From NCBI GenBank assembly GCA_045578305.1, contig JAZNKA010000013.1:1-10007 (forward strand): a stretch of 10,007 nt of DNA, given 5' to 3'. The translations under genes and the position numbers were made by a program. The notes beneath the pieces were generated by a model. It searched no databases. It was not told the origin of the DNA and worked only from the letters and a program-made list of their open reading frames with translations. Below are positions 1-5,916 of this stretch, piece by piece; position 1 is the first letter of the stretch; each line of letters opens with the position of its first letter. Source of the DNA: SIG440 sp045578305 (GTDB lineage Bacteria; Bacillota; Clostridia; Monoglobales; Monoglobaceae).

Positions 1-849
1 AAAGCTGGAGCAAAAGAGTGAATTTTTGCATCAACCGATAAAGAGCAAGGCGCCCTAACAAACCTTGCTGACGCCGAAGGGTATGAAACATTTGTTGTAC
101 CTGACGATGTAGGCGGAAGATTTTCTGTTCTTACGGCTGTAGGCCTTTTGCCGATTGCTGTTTGCGGAGCCGATATCGACAAAATAATGGAAGGCGCTAA
201 AAGAGCATCTGAGTTATACGCAAATGACAACCTTGAAGAAAATGAGTGCTATCAGTATGCAGCCGTTCGCAATATACTTTATCGCAAGGGTAAAACTGTG
301 GAAATGCTGGTAAATTATGAGCCTGAGCTTCAGTATTTTATTGAATGGTGGAAACAGCTTTTTGGCGAAAGTGAGGGCAAAGACGGCAAAGGCATATTCC
401 CTTCGGGTGCAAGCTTTTCGACCGATCTTCATTCCATGGGTCAGTATATCCAGGATGGGCTCAGAAACCTTTTTGAGACAGTTTTGTATGTGGAAGATTC
501 AAAGGATGACATCACTTTGACAGAGACACCTGACAATATTGACGGGCTTAACTTTCTTGCTGGAAAAACTGTGGATTTTGTAAACAAAAAGGCATTTGAG
601 GGTACGCTTCTTGCGCATACAGACGGAGGTGTTCCCAACCTTCTGGTCAAGATAAAAGCTCTTGATGAATATACTATTGGACAGCTTGTTTATTTCTTCG
701 AAAAAGCGTGCGGTATAAGTGGATATGTTCTTGGGGTAAATCCTTTTAACCAACCGGGTGTGGAAAGCTACAAAAAGAATATGTTTGCGTTGCTTGGAAA
801 GCCGGGATATGAAGCCGAAAAGGAAATTTTGGAAAAAAGACTCAAATAA
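1..849 (+). CDS. pgi: Glucose-6-phosphate isomerase, 3' part, with in-frame TGA
   Basis: Interconverts glucose-6-phosphate and fructose-6-phosphate in cytoplasmic glycolysis and gluconeogenesis. The 5' end lies outside the window; about 280 of the roughly 450 residues usual for Firmicute Pgi are visible. Both family signatures are present: DDVGGRFSVLTAVGLLP at 103-153 and the segment ending NQPGVESYKK at 721-777. The active-site stretch AHTDGGVPN is at 613-639. Pgi homology runs in one frame through the start of the window (KAGAKE, then IFASTDKEQGAL), but codon 19-21 is TGA, at a place where relatives as I recall them carry Arg (one base from AGA or CGA). This is a nonsense mutation, a sequencing error or recoding; if the TGA terminates, the gene is broken. 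A TTG at 148 is inside the conserved signature and is not a real start. The gene ends in tandem stops, TAA TAA (847-852). No terminator hairpin follows. Confidence 0.93.
19..21 (+). other. In-frame TGA codon inside pgi
   Basis: Reading frame 1 gives K A G A K E, then TGA, then I F A S T D K, with Pgi-like sequence on both sides in the same frame, so this is a substitution and not a frameshift. The expected residue is most likely Arg. The next base is A (TGAA), which is not a readthrough-prone context. Only seven codons precede it in the window, so the upstream match is short. Confidence 0.75.
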
Positions 850-861
850 TAAAAAAAACTA

Positions 862-890
862 TTGTCTATTTCCAAAATCTATGTTATAAT
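862..890 (+). promoter_or_regulatory. Sigma-A promoter with extended -10
   Basis: The -35 is TTGTCT (862-867, 4 of 6 consensus), followed by a 17-base spacer and a perfect TATAAT at 885-890. TG at 882-883 one base before it makes an extended -10. Transcription should start near 897, giving a leader of about 98 bases before the P-loop gene at 995, and perhaps also serving thrC. Confidence 0.88.
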
Positions 891-910
891 GAATACAAAG
901 AAAAACAGTC

Positions 911-969
911 TTTGAAATCTTGGTTTTCAAAAGATATGTTTATCAAAGATAAAATACATTTTATGTATT
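911..969 (+). promoter_or_regulatory. Structured leader with three small hairpins
   Basis: Three AT-rich inverted repeats lie in a row in the predicted 5' UTR. TTTGAAA 911-917 pairs with TTTCAAA 925-931, TTTATC 939-944 with GATAAA 948-953, and AATACAT 953-959 with ATGTATT 963-969. The last ends 9 bases before the ribosome binding site. No riboswitch family is recognised, and the stems are weak because they are mostly A-T pairs. Confidence 0.4.
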
Positions 970-994
970 AAATAAAGAAAGGCGGTATGCTATT

Positions 995-1408
995 ATGATT
1001 AAAATTCACATTGGTCTTAAGGGCAGCGGAAAAACAAAAAGAATAATTGATGATGTAAACAACGCTATTTCGTTGGAGAAAGGAAACGTGGTTTGCATTA
1101 CAGAAGGCAATCGTCTTATGCATGACATTGACAGAAGTGCCAGAATGGTTGATACCAAACCTTTTGATATAAAGAATTTTGATATGTTCACCGGACTTCT
1201 TTGCGGAATTATAGCTCAGGACTTTGATGTTACACATATCTTTATTGACAGTATATTTAAGAGCGTTCCGTCGGGCAATATGACAAACATAGACGAGCTT
1301 GTGGCTGCTCTTGAAAAGCTTGAAGAAGAATTTGGCGTTTCGTTTACTGTTATGGTAAGCGCTGATGCTTCTGACGCAACCGAGCTTGTTAAAAAATACA
1401 TTGCTTAA
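995..1408 (+). CDS. Small P-loop NTPase-fold protein, function unknown
   Basis: A 137-residue predicted cytoplasmic protein with a perfect Walker A motif GLKGSGKT at residues 7-14, a Walker B-like strand HIFIDS (81-86, Asp85), and a later hydrophobic strand ending MVSAD (120-124). The order P-loop, short strand NVVCI, hhhhD, helix, then a final strand resembles a very small RecA/thymidine-kinase-type ATPase core; it lacks the zinc-ribbon lasso of thymidine kinase. I recall similar short proteins in Clostridia annotated as hypothetical or loosely as PilT-like ATPase; there is no evidence for twitching motility. The start is set by GAAAGGCGG (977-985), 9 bases before ATG. It has its own promoter at 862-890, and thrC follows after 100 bases. 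The longer antisense ORF over the same region has no such support. Function is not assigned. Confidence 0.85.
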   Translation: MIKIHIGLKGSGKTKRIIDDVNNAISLEKGNVVCITEGNRLMHDIDRSARMVDTKPFDIKNFDMFTGLLCGIIAQDFDVTHIFIDSIFKSVPSGNMTNIDELVAALEKLEEEFGVSFTVMVSADASDATELVKKYIA

Positions 1409-1437
1409 CGGATAGTCTATTGCAAAAAATGCTACAA

Positions 1438-1476
1438 AAAGGGGCTCGGTCGGTTTAAAATCGACTTCGCTCCTTT
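1438..1476 (+). terminator. Imperfect hairpin before thrC, weak terminator or attenuator
   Basis: AAAGGGGC (1438-1445) pairs with GCTCCTTT (1469-1476) with one G-U. After a 2-base internal mismatch the stem continues as GGTCGG against TCGACT around a loop near 1454-1460. On the + strand only CTGTGTTT follows, a poor U-tract. On the - strand the stem is followed by TTTTTG, so it would terminate better in that direction. It ends about 15 bases before the thrC ribosome binding site, so it could also modulate thrC expression. Confidence 0.5.
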
Positions 1477-1490
1477 CTGTGTTTAAATAC

Positions 1491-1499
1491 GGAAAGGGA
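1491..1499 (+). promoter_or_regulatory. Ribosome binding site that sets the thrC start
   Basis: GGAAAGGGA lies about 10 bases before ATG 1509. An in-frame GTG at 1479 lies upstream of this site, directly after the hairpin, and has no ribosome binding site of its own. That favours ATG 1509. Confidence 0.7.
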
Positions 1500-1508
1500 T
1501 TGAAAAAG

Positions 1509-3008
1509 ATGCAGTACATAAGCACACGAAACAAAAGCCTCGGCGTATTGTCTGCGGCTGCCATAAAAAAAGGATTGTCGGCAGAGGGAGGACTTTTTGT
1601 TCCAAATCAAATACCGACACTTTCTTTGGAAGAAATAAATGATATGGTTTCCATGTCGTACATAGAAAGAGCAGTTTATGTTCTTAAAAAATATTTGACG
1701 GATTTTTCGGAAGAAGAACTTAAAGAATGTGCCGAAGGCGCATACGGCGGCGAGAAATTTTCGGCACAAAGTCCTGCTCCGCTTGCTATTCTTGAAAAGG
1801 GATTTGGAGTTCTTGAACTTTGGCATGGTCCGACATGTGCTTTCAAGGATATGGCACTTCAGATCCTTCCGTATTTTTTGACAAAGTCAATGAAGAAGAC
1901 CGGAGAGGATAAAACAGTTGTTATTCTGGTTGCAACATCGGGGGATACAGGCAAAGCTGCCCTTGAGGGCTTCAGCGATGTTGATGGTACAAAAATTATT
2001 GTTTTTTATCCCAGTGATGGTGTAAGTGATATTCAAAAGCTTCAGATGATTACCCAAAAGGGCGACAATGTGTTTGTCTCGGGCATAAGGGGCAATTTTG
2101 ATGATGCTCAGTCCGGAGTTAAAAAGATTTTCACAGACGAAGAGGCAAACAAAGCATTTCTGGAAAATAACTGCGTTATGTCTTCTGCAAACTCTATCAA
2201 CTGGGGAAGACTTGTGCCGCAAATTGTTTATTATGTTTCAGCTTATTGTGATATGGTTGCAAACGGCGAAACAAAGCTTGGTGAGAGTATAAATATTTGT
2301 GTTCCCACAGGAAATTTTGGTAATATCCTTGCGGCTTATTATGCCAAAAAGATGGGTGTTCCGATAAACAAGCTTGTCTGTGCGTCAAATGCGAACAATG
2401 TCCTGACAGATTTTATAAACACAGGCAGATACGACAAGAACCGCGAGTTCCATACCACTATTTCGCCGTCAATGGATATACTTATTTCAAGCAACCTCGA
2501 AAGACTTTTGTTTGACCTCTCTGAAAATGATGACAAAAAGGTTTCGGCTTGGATGAATGACTTGGCAAAGAATGGTGGGTATCAGGTTGAAGAAGATATA
2601 AAACAGAAAATCAAAGATATTTTCTGGGCAGGATGCTGCGACGATTTGATGACAAAGGAAACAATCGGTAAGATAAAAGAAGAGTACGATTATACAATTG
2701 ATACTCATACTGCAGTTGCTGTTAATGTATACAACCAATACAAAGAAGAAACCGGCGACCTGACTCCTGCAGTAATTGTTTCTACTGCAAGCCCGTTCAA
2801 GTTTAATCAAAGTGTTCTTTCGGCTTTGGGCAAGGGTAGCGAAATTGAACAGCTTGATGATTTTGAGCTTCTTGATTTGCTGTCAAAAGAAGCAAAGATG
2901 GAAATTCCAAAGTCTCTTAAAGAACTCAAAAATGCCGAAAAGCGTTTCTGCGGTATATGTGGAAAAGACGAGCTTCTTGAAACGGTAAAAGACTTTTTAA
3001 GTAAGTAA
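1509..3008 (+). CDS. thrC: Threonine synthase
   Basis: PLP-dependent enzyme that converts O-phospho-L-homoserine to L-threonine and phosphate, the last step of threonine synthesis, in the cytoplasm. The 499-residue product fits the long class of ThrC with the N-terminal Thr_synth_N domain. It starts MQYISTRN, a typical ThrC N-terminus. The PLP lysine is K113 in HGPTCAFKDMALQ, SGDTG is at 144-148, SANSINWGR at 226-234, and the glycine-rich phosphate-binding loop PTGNFGN at 266-272. The start at 1509 is preferred over the upstream GTG at 1479 because the ribosome binding site lies between them. No separate promoter is clear in 1409-1508, so it is probably transcribed from 862-890 through the hairpin at 1438-1476. 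A terminator follows at 3021. A phosphate-cleaving relative is unlikely given the motif set. Confidence 0.96.
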   Translation: MQYISTRNKSLGVLSAAAIKKGLSAEGGLFVPNQIPTLSLEEINDMVSMSYIERAVYVLKKYLTDFSEEELKECAEGAYGGEKFSAQSPAPLAILEKGFGVLELWHGPTCAFKDMALQILPYFLTKSMKKTGEDKTVVILVATSGDTGKAALEGFSDVDGTKIIVFYPSDGVSDIQKLQMITQKGDNVFVSGIRGNFDDAQSGVKKIFTDEEANKAFLENNCVMSSANSINWGRLVPQIVYYVSAYCDMVANGETKLGESINICVPTGNFGNILAAYYAKKMGVPINKLVCASNANNVLTDFINTGRYDKNREFHTTISPSMDILISSNLERLLFDLSENDDKKVSAWMNDLAKNGGYQVEEDIKQKIKDIFWAGCCDDLMTKETIGKIKEEYDYTIDTHTAVAVNVYNQYKEETGDLTPAVIVSTASPFKFNQSVLSALGKGSEIEQLDDFELLDLLSKEAKMEIPKSLKELKNAEKRFCGICGKDELLETVKDFLSK

Positions 3009-3020
3009 AATTTAAAAAAT

Positions 3021-3051
3021 TCGGCTCGCTTTTTTGGTGAGCCGAGTTTTT
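3021..3051 (+). terminator. Intrinsic terminator after thrC
   Basis: TCGGCTC (3021-3027) pairs perfectly with GAGCCGA (3039-3045) around an 11-base loop, followed by GTTTTT (3046-3051). It lies 13 bases after the thrC stop. Confidence 0.85.
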
Positions 3052-3063
3052 GATTAGGAAAGC

Positions 3064-3073
3064 AAGGGGGTGA
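3064..3073 (+). promoter_or_regulatory. Strong ribosome binding site for a GTG start
   Basis: AAGGGGGTGA matches the full anti-SD complement AAGGAGGTGA at 9 of 10 bases and lies 6 bases before GTG 3080. This supports the GTG start of the phosphoesterase. Confidence 0.8.
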
Positions 3074-3079
3074 GGCTTC

Positions 3080-3772
3080 GTGGCAATTTATGCGCTGGCA
3101 GACCTGCATCTGTCGTTTGGGACAGACAAGCCAATGGATGTGTTTGGCGATGCGTGGGGTGATTATACAAACAAAATAAAAACCAATTGGGAAAGAATTG
3201 TGACTGTGGATGATGCAGTTATTATCCCGGGGGATGTATCCTGGGCAACTTATATCGAGGATGCGCTTGAGGATTTTAAGTTTATACACAGCCTCCCCGG
3301 AAAAAAGTTTATTATCAAAGGCAACCACGATTATTGGTGGACCACCTTGAGTAAGATGGAAAGTTTCTTAACTGAAAATGGTCTGACCAGTATAAAAATC
3401 CTCAACAATACTGCAGCCGAATTTGAGGACGCCGCAATTTGCGGGACACGGGGCTGGTGGTATAAAGAGGGGCAAAAAGAAGAAGATGAAAAAATTCTTG
3501 ACAGAGAAAAAAAGCGTCTGGTCCTTGCACTCGAGGCTGCATCCAAGCTTAAAAAAGAGAGAATTATTGTTGGATTACACTATCCGCCGCTTGACAAAGA
3601 AAGCGAAAACAGGGACTTTTTTGATATACTCAAGGCATACAATGTTGACACTTGTGTTTATGGACATCTTCATTCTTTTGCACACAAAAACGCAATTGTC
3701 GGCGAGGTTGAGGGGACCAAACTTAAGCTTGTATCCGGCGATTTTGTAAAATTTGAGCCGATTTTAGTATAA
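3080..3772 (+). CDS. Calcineurin-like metallophosphoesterase (COG1768-like)
   Basis: A 230-residue predicted dinuclear-metal phosphohydrolase with every hallmark of the calcineurin fold: DLH (D8, H10), PGDVSWA (D52), KGNHDYWW (N82, H83), GLHYPP (H167) and YGHLHS (H196, H198). The sequence CGTRGWW near 121-127 and overall layout resemble the predicted phosphohydrolases of COG1768. The substrate is unknown; the fold covers nucleotide, phosphoprotein and phosphodiester hydrolases. No signal peptide or membrane segment is seen, so it is probably cytoplasmic. It starts with GTG behind a strong ribosome binding site, only 28 bases after the thrC terminator, with no promoter visible in between. Expression probably depends on readthrough. 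A promoter for the next gene begins 49 bases after its stop. Confidence 0.92.
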   Translation: MAIYALADLHLSFGTDKPMDVFGDAWGDYTNKIKTNWERIVTVDDAVIIPGDVSWATYIEDALEDFKFIHSLPGKKFIIKGNHDYWWTTLSKMESFLTENGLTSIKILNNTAAEFEDAAICGTRGWWYKEGQKEEDEKILDREKKRLVLALEAASKLKKERIIVGLHYPPLDKESENRDFFDILKAYNVDTCVYGHLHSFAHKNAIVGEVEGTKLKLVSGDFVKFEPILV

Positions 3773-3821
3773 ACAACTAAAAAAAGGGCGAAAACAAGCA
3801 AAAAAAATATTAAAATGCCAC

Positions 3822-3850
3822 TTGCCAAGAGGAAATACTTGTGATATAAT
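3822..3850 (+). promoter_or_regulatory. Sigma-A promoter of the tig-clp cluster
   Basis: TTGCCA (3822-3827, 5 of 6), a 17-base spacer and perfect TATAAT (3845-3850), with TG at 3842-3843 forming an extended -10. It is the strongest-looking promoter in the window. Transcription should start at about 3856-3858, giving a leader of roughly 63 bases. No CIRCE (HrcA) or CtsR heptad repeat is seen around it. Confidence 0.9.
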
Positions 3851-3859
3851 ATCCTCATT

Positions 3860-3928
3860 ATGGCTGGAAAAGATTTTACTTTTCTAAGGATTGTAACAGA
3901 AGTTAGAGAGGGATGTTCAAATGAGTAA
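3860..3928 (+). CDS. Possible 22-codon upstream ORF overlapping the tig start
   Basis: ATG at 3860 opens an ORF of 22 codons beginning MAGKDFTFL; its TAA stop (3926-3928) lies inside the tig start region, out of frame with tig. The ATG is only about 2-4 bases after the predicted transcript start, so it would be translated as a nearly leaderless message with no ribosome binding site. If translated, it would end across the tig initiation site and could affect tig translation. A chance ORF is the alternative. Confidence 0.25.
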   Translation: MAGKDFTFLRIVTEVREGCSNE

Positions 3929-5195
3929 AGTTGAAAAAACAGAAAAAAATGTTGTAGAGTTCGAATTTTCAGTTTCTGCTGACGAGTTTAAAGCAGGAAT
4001 CGAAAAGGCATACAAAAAAAATGTAGGCCAGATCAGCATACCGGGATTCAGAAAGGGCAAAGCTCCCCGTCAGATTATTGAAAAATTCTACGGAAGCGAA
4101 GTTTTTTATGAAGATGCAGTAAACATTGTTCTTCCCGATGCATATGATAAGGCTATAGAAGAGCAGAATATCCAGGCAGTTGCTCAGCCCGAGATAGATG
4201 TTAAAAGCATTTCAAAAGAAGAGGGTGTTGTTTTTACTGCAAAGGTTGCGGTAAAGCCCGAATTTGAACTTGGCGAATATAAAGGCGTAGAGGCTAAAAA
4301 AATCACATACAGAACAACCGAAAAAGAAGTTAATGCCGAAATCGAAAAAATTCGCGAAAGAAATGGCAGACTCGTTGCAGTAGAAGACAGAGCAGCAGCT
4401 CTTAATGACACTGTGACAATCGACTTCGAAGGTTTTTGCGATGGTGTTGCTTTTGAAGGCGGAAAGGGCGAAAACTTTGATTTGAAGCTTGGCTCGGGTC
4501 AGTTCATCCCCGGTTTTGAAGACCAGCTTGTGGGCAAAAATGCAGGCGAAGAAACCGAAGTAAATGTTACTTTCCCGACAGAATATCATGCTGCTGACCT
4601 CAAGGGCAAGGATGCTATGTTCAAAGTAAAAATCAATGAAATCAAGACTCAGGAACTTCCCGAACTTGATGACGAATTTGCAAAAGATGTCAGCGAATTT
4701 GACACGTTTGAAGAATTCAAGGCTGACATGACCAAGAAATTAAAGGAACAGAAAAAAGAAAAAGCTAAAAAAGAATTAGAAGACCAGATTTTGGAAATAA
4801 TCTCTAATAATACCGAAATTGATATTCCGGAAGCTATGTTTGAAACAGCTGTTGACAACCAGATTCGCGAATTTGCAATGCAGCTCAGATATCAGGGCCT
4901 TACAATCGAACAGTACGCACAGTACACAGGTGTGACACTTGATGCTATGAAGGCTCAGATAAGACCTGATGCAGAGAAGAAGGTTAAGACTTCGCTCGTG
5001 CTTGAAAAGATTGCTAAGGTTGAAGGCATAGAGGTTAGTGACAAAGAAGTTGATGCCGAAATCGAAAAAATGGCAGAGCAGAGCAAAATGAAGGTTGAAG
5101 ATGTTAAGAAATACATCAATGCCGAAGATATCAAAGAAAGCAAAAAGATTGAAAAGACAATTGATTTTGTTGTAAAGAATGCTTCTTTGAAATAA
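3921..5195 (+). CDS. tig: Trigger factor, ribosome-associated chaperone
   Basis: Binds the ribosome near the peptide exit tunnel and shields and helps fold nascent chains; it also has peptidyl-prolyl isomerase activity. The 424-residue length is typical. The N-terminal ribosome-binding domain carries the signature GFRKGKAP at 42-49. An FKBP-type PPIase domain lies at about 155-245 (NDTVTIDFEGFCDG onward), followed by the helical SurA-like chaperone domain to the end. The start is set by GAGAGGG (3907-3913), 7 bases upstream. The gene contains a near-identical 29-base repeat at 4323 and 5043. It ends in tandem stops, TAA TAA (5193-5198). It is the first gene of a cluster with clpP and clpX, the usual order in bacteria, and linked to protein quality control. 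Confidence 0.97.
   Translation: MSKVEKTEKNVVEFEFSVSADEFKAGIEKAYKKNVGQISIPGFRKGKAPRQIIEKFYGSEVFYEDAVNIVLPDAYDKAIEEQNIQAVAQPEIDVKSISKEEGVVFTAKVAVKPEFELGEYKGVEAKKITYRTTEKEVNAEIEKIRERNGRLVAVEDRAAALNDTVTIDFEGFCDGVAFEGGKGENFDLKLGSGQFIPGFEDQLVGKNAGEETEVNVTFPTEYHAADLKGKDAMFKVKINEIKTQELPELDDEFAKDVSEFDTFEEFKADMTKKLKEQKKEKAKKELEDQILEIISNNTEIDIPEAMFETAVDNQIREFAMQLRYQGLTIEQYAQYTGVTLDAMKAQIRPDAEKKVKTSLVLEKIAKVEGIEVSDKEVDAEIEKMAEQSKMKVEDVKKYINAEDIKESKKIEKTIDFVVKNASLK
4323..4351 (+). repeat. 29-base direct repeat in tig, copy 1
   Basis: Matches 5043-5071 at 28 of 29 bases, in the same reading frame. It encodes KEVNAEIEK, at the start of the PPIase region. Confidence 0.85.
5043..5071 (+). repeat. 29-base direct repeat in tig, copy 2
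   Basis: Second copy, 720 bases after the first, encoding KEVDAEIEK in the C-terminal helical domain. The single mismatch changes Asn to Asp. Confidence 0.85.
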
Positions 5196-5222
5196 TAATT
5201 GCTGATAACAAATATAGAAACT

Positions 5223-5248
5223 AAGGTTAATCAATTTCGATTAACCTT
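5223..5248 (+). terminator. Perfect 10-bp inverted repeat between tig and clpP
   Basis: AAGGTTAATC (5223-5232) and GATTAACCTT (5239-5248) form a perfect hairpin with a 6-base loop. The following sequence GCTTTCATTC is only moderately T-rich, so this is at best a weak terminator. It may reduce clpP-clpX transcription relative to tig, or act as an operator or RNA-processing site. No promoter is visible between it and clpP. It does not match the CtsR or CIRCE consensus. Confidence 0.5.
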
Positions 5249-5289
5249 GCTTTCATTCTACAGGAAATAAAAAAACGGAGGGTGATAAT

Positions 5290-5877
5290 ATGAACAATGC
5301 ATTGGTACCATATGTAATCGAACAAACAAGCCGCGGAGAAAGATCTTATGATATCTTTTCGCGACTCTTAAAGGACAGAATTATCTTTTTGTCTGATGAA
5401 GTAAATGATGCGACAGCAAGCCTTGTTGTTGCACAGCTTTTGTTCCTTGACAGCGAGGACCCGGACAAAGATATAAACCTCTACATCAACAGCCCGGGTG
5501 GCTCTATTACTGCAGGTATGGCTATTTATGACACCATGCGTTATACCAAAGCGGATGTATCTACAATTTGTGTAGGTATGGCAGCTTCAATGGGTGCATT
5601 TTTGCTTTCGGCAGGTGCAAAGGGCAAAAGATTTGCTCTTCCAAACAGTGAAATTATGATTCATCAGCCACTTGGCGGAACTCAAGGCCAGGCGACAGAT
5701 ATTCAGATTCATGCCGAGCGCATAATCAAAATGAAAGACAAGCTCAATCATATGCTTGCCGAACATACAGGTCAGCCGCTTGAAGTAATCCAGAAGGATA
5801 CCGAACGCGACAACTTTATGTCAGCTGAAGAAGCCCTCAAATATGGACTTATTGACAAAATTGTCGAAAAAAGATAA
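5290..5877 (+). CDS. clpP: ATP-dependent Clp protease proteolytic subunit
   Basis: Self-compartmentalising serine protease that forms a 14-subunit barrel and degrades proteins fed by Clp ATPases such as ClpX. The 195-residue length is typical. The catalytic triad is Ser100 in GMAASMGAF, His125 in MIHQPLGG and Asp174 in DTERDNFMS, aligning with Ser98, His123 and Asp172 of the Bacillus subtilis enzyme. The oxyanion glycine motif NSPGGSITAG is at 67-76. The N-terminus is short and leads into VIEQTSRGERSYDI, as expected. A very strong ribosome binding site, GGAGGGTGAT (5277-5286), precedes ATG. clpX follows after 39 bases, so the two are probably co-transcribed and work as one ClpXP machine. Confidence 0.98.
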   Translation: MNNALVPYVIEQTSRGERSYDIFSRLLKDRIIFLSDEVNDATASLVVAQLLFLDSEDPDKDINLYINSPGGSITAGMAIYDTMRYTKADVSTICVGMAASMGAFLLSAGAKGKRFALPNSEIMIHQPLGGTQGQATDIQIHAERIIKMKDKLNHMLAEHTGQPLEVIQKDTERDNFMSAEEALKYGLIDKIVEKR

Positions 5878-5916
5878 CAGAATTGAATTCAGAGTTGATT
5901 AAAGGAGTTTTTTAAA

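Noticed and set aside
148..849. A 233-residue protein starting at TTG 148 as a separate gene
   Set aside because: The TTG lies inside the conserved Pgi signature, and Pgi homology continues upstream in the same frame; there is no ribosome binding site.
987..998. Three-codon mini-ORFs starting 8 bases before the main ATG and ending in TGA that overlaps it (987, 3913 and 5282)
   Set aside because: Three of ten starts show this, but it was noticed after the fact. The upstream ATG or GTG overlaps or directly abuts the ribosome binding site and would not have one of its own, so chance in purine-rich leader sequence is the simpler explanation.
1429..1458. Short ORF beginning MLQKGARSV before thrC, as a possible attenuation leader peptide
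   Set aside because: It has no Thr or Ile codons and no clear ribosome binding site, so it does not fit amino-acid attenuation.
968..1564. A 198-codon ORF on the - strand, longer than the P-loop gene it overlaps
   Set aside because: It has no ribosome binding site or recognisable motif, and its composition is typical of an antisense shadow. The + strand gene has a promoter, ribosome binding site and a perfect Walker A motif.
3773..3821. Possible terminator after the phosphoesterase gene
   Set aside because: The stretch is A-rich but has no stem of useful length; readthrough into the tig promoter region seems likely.
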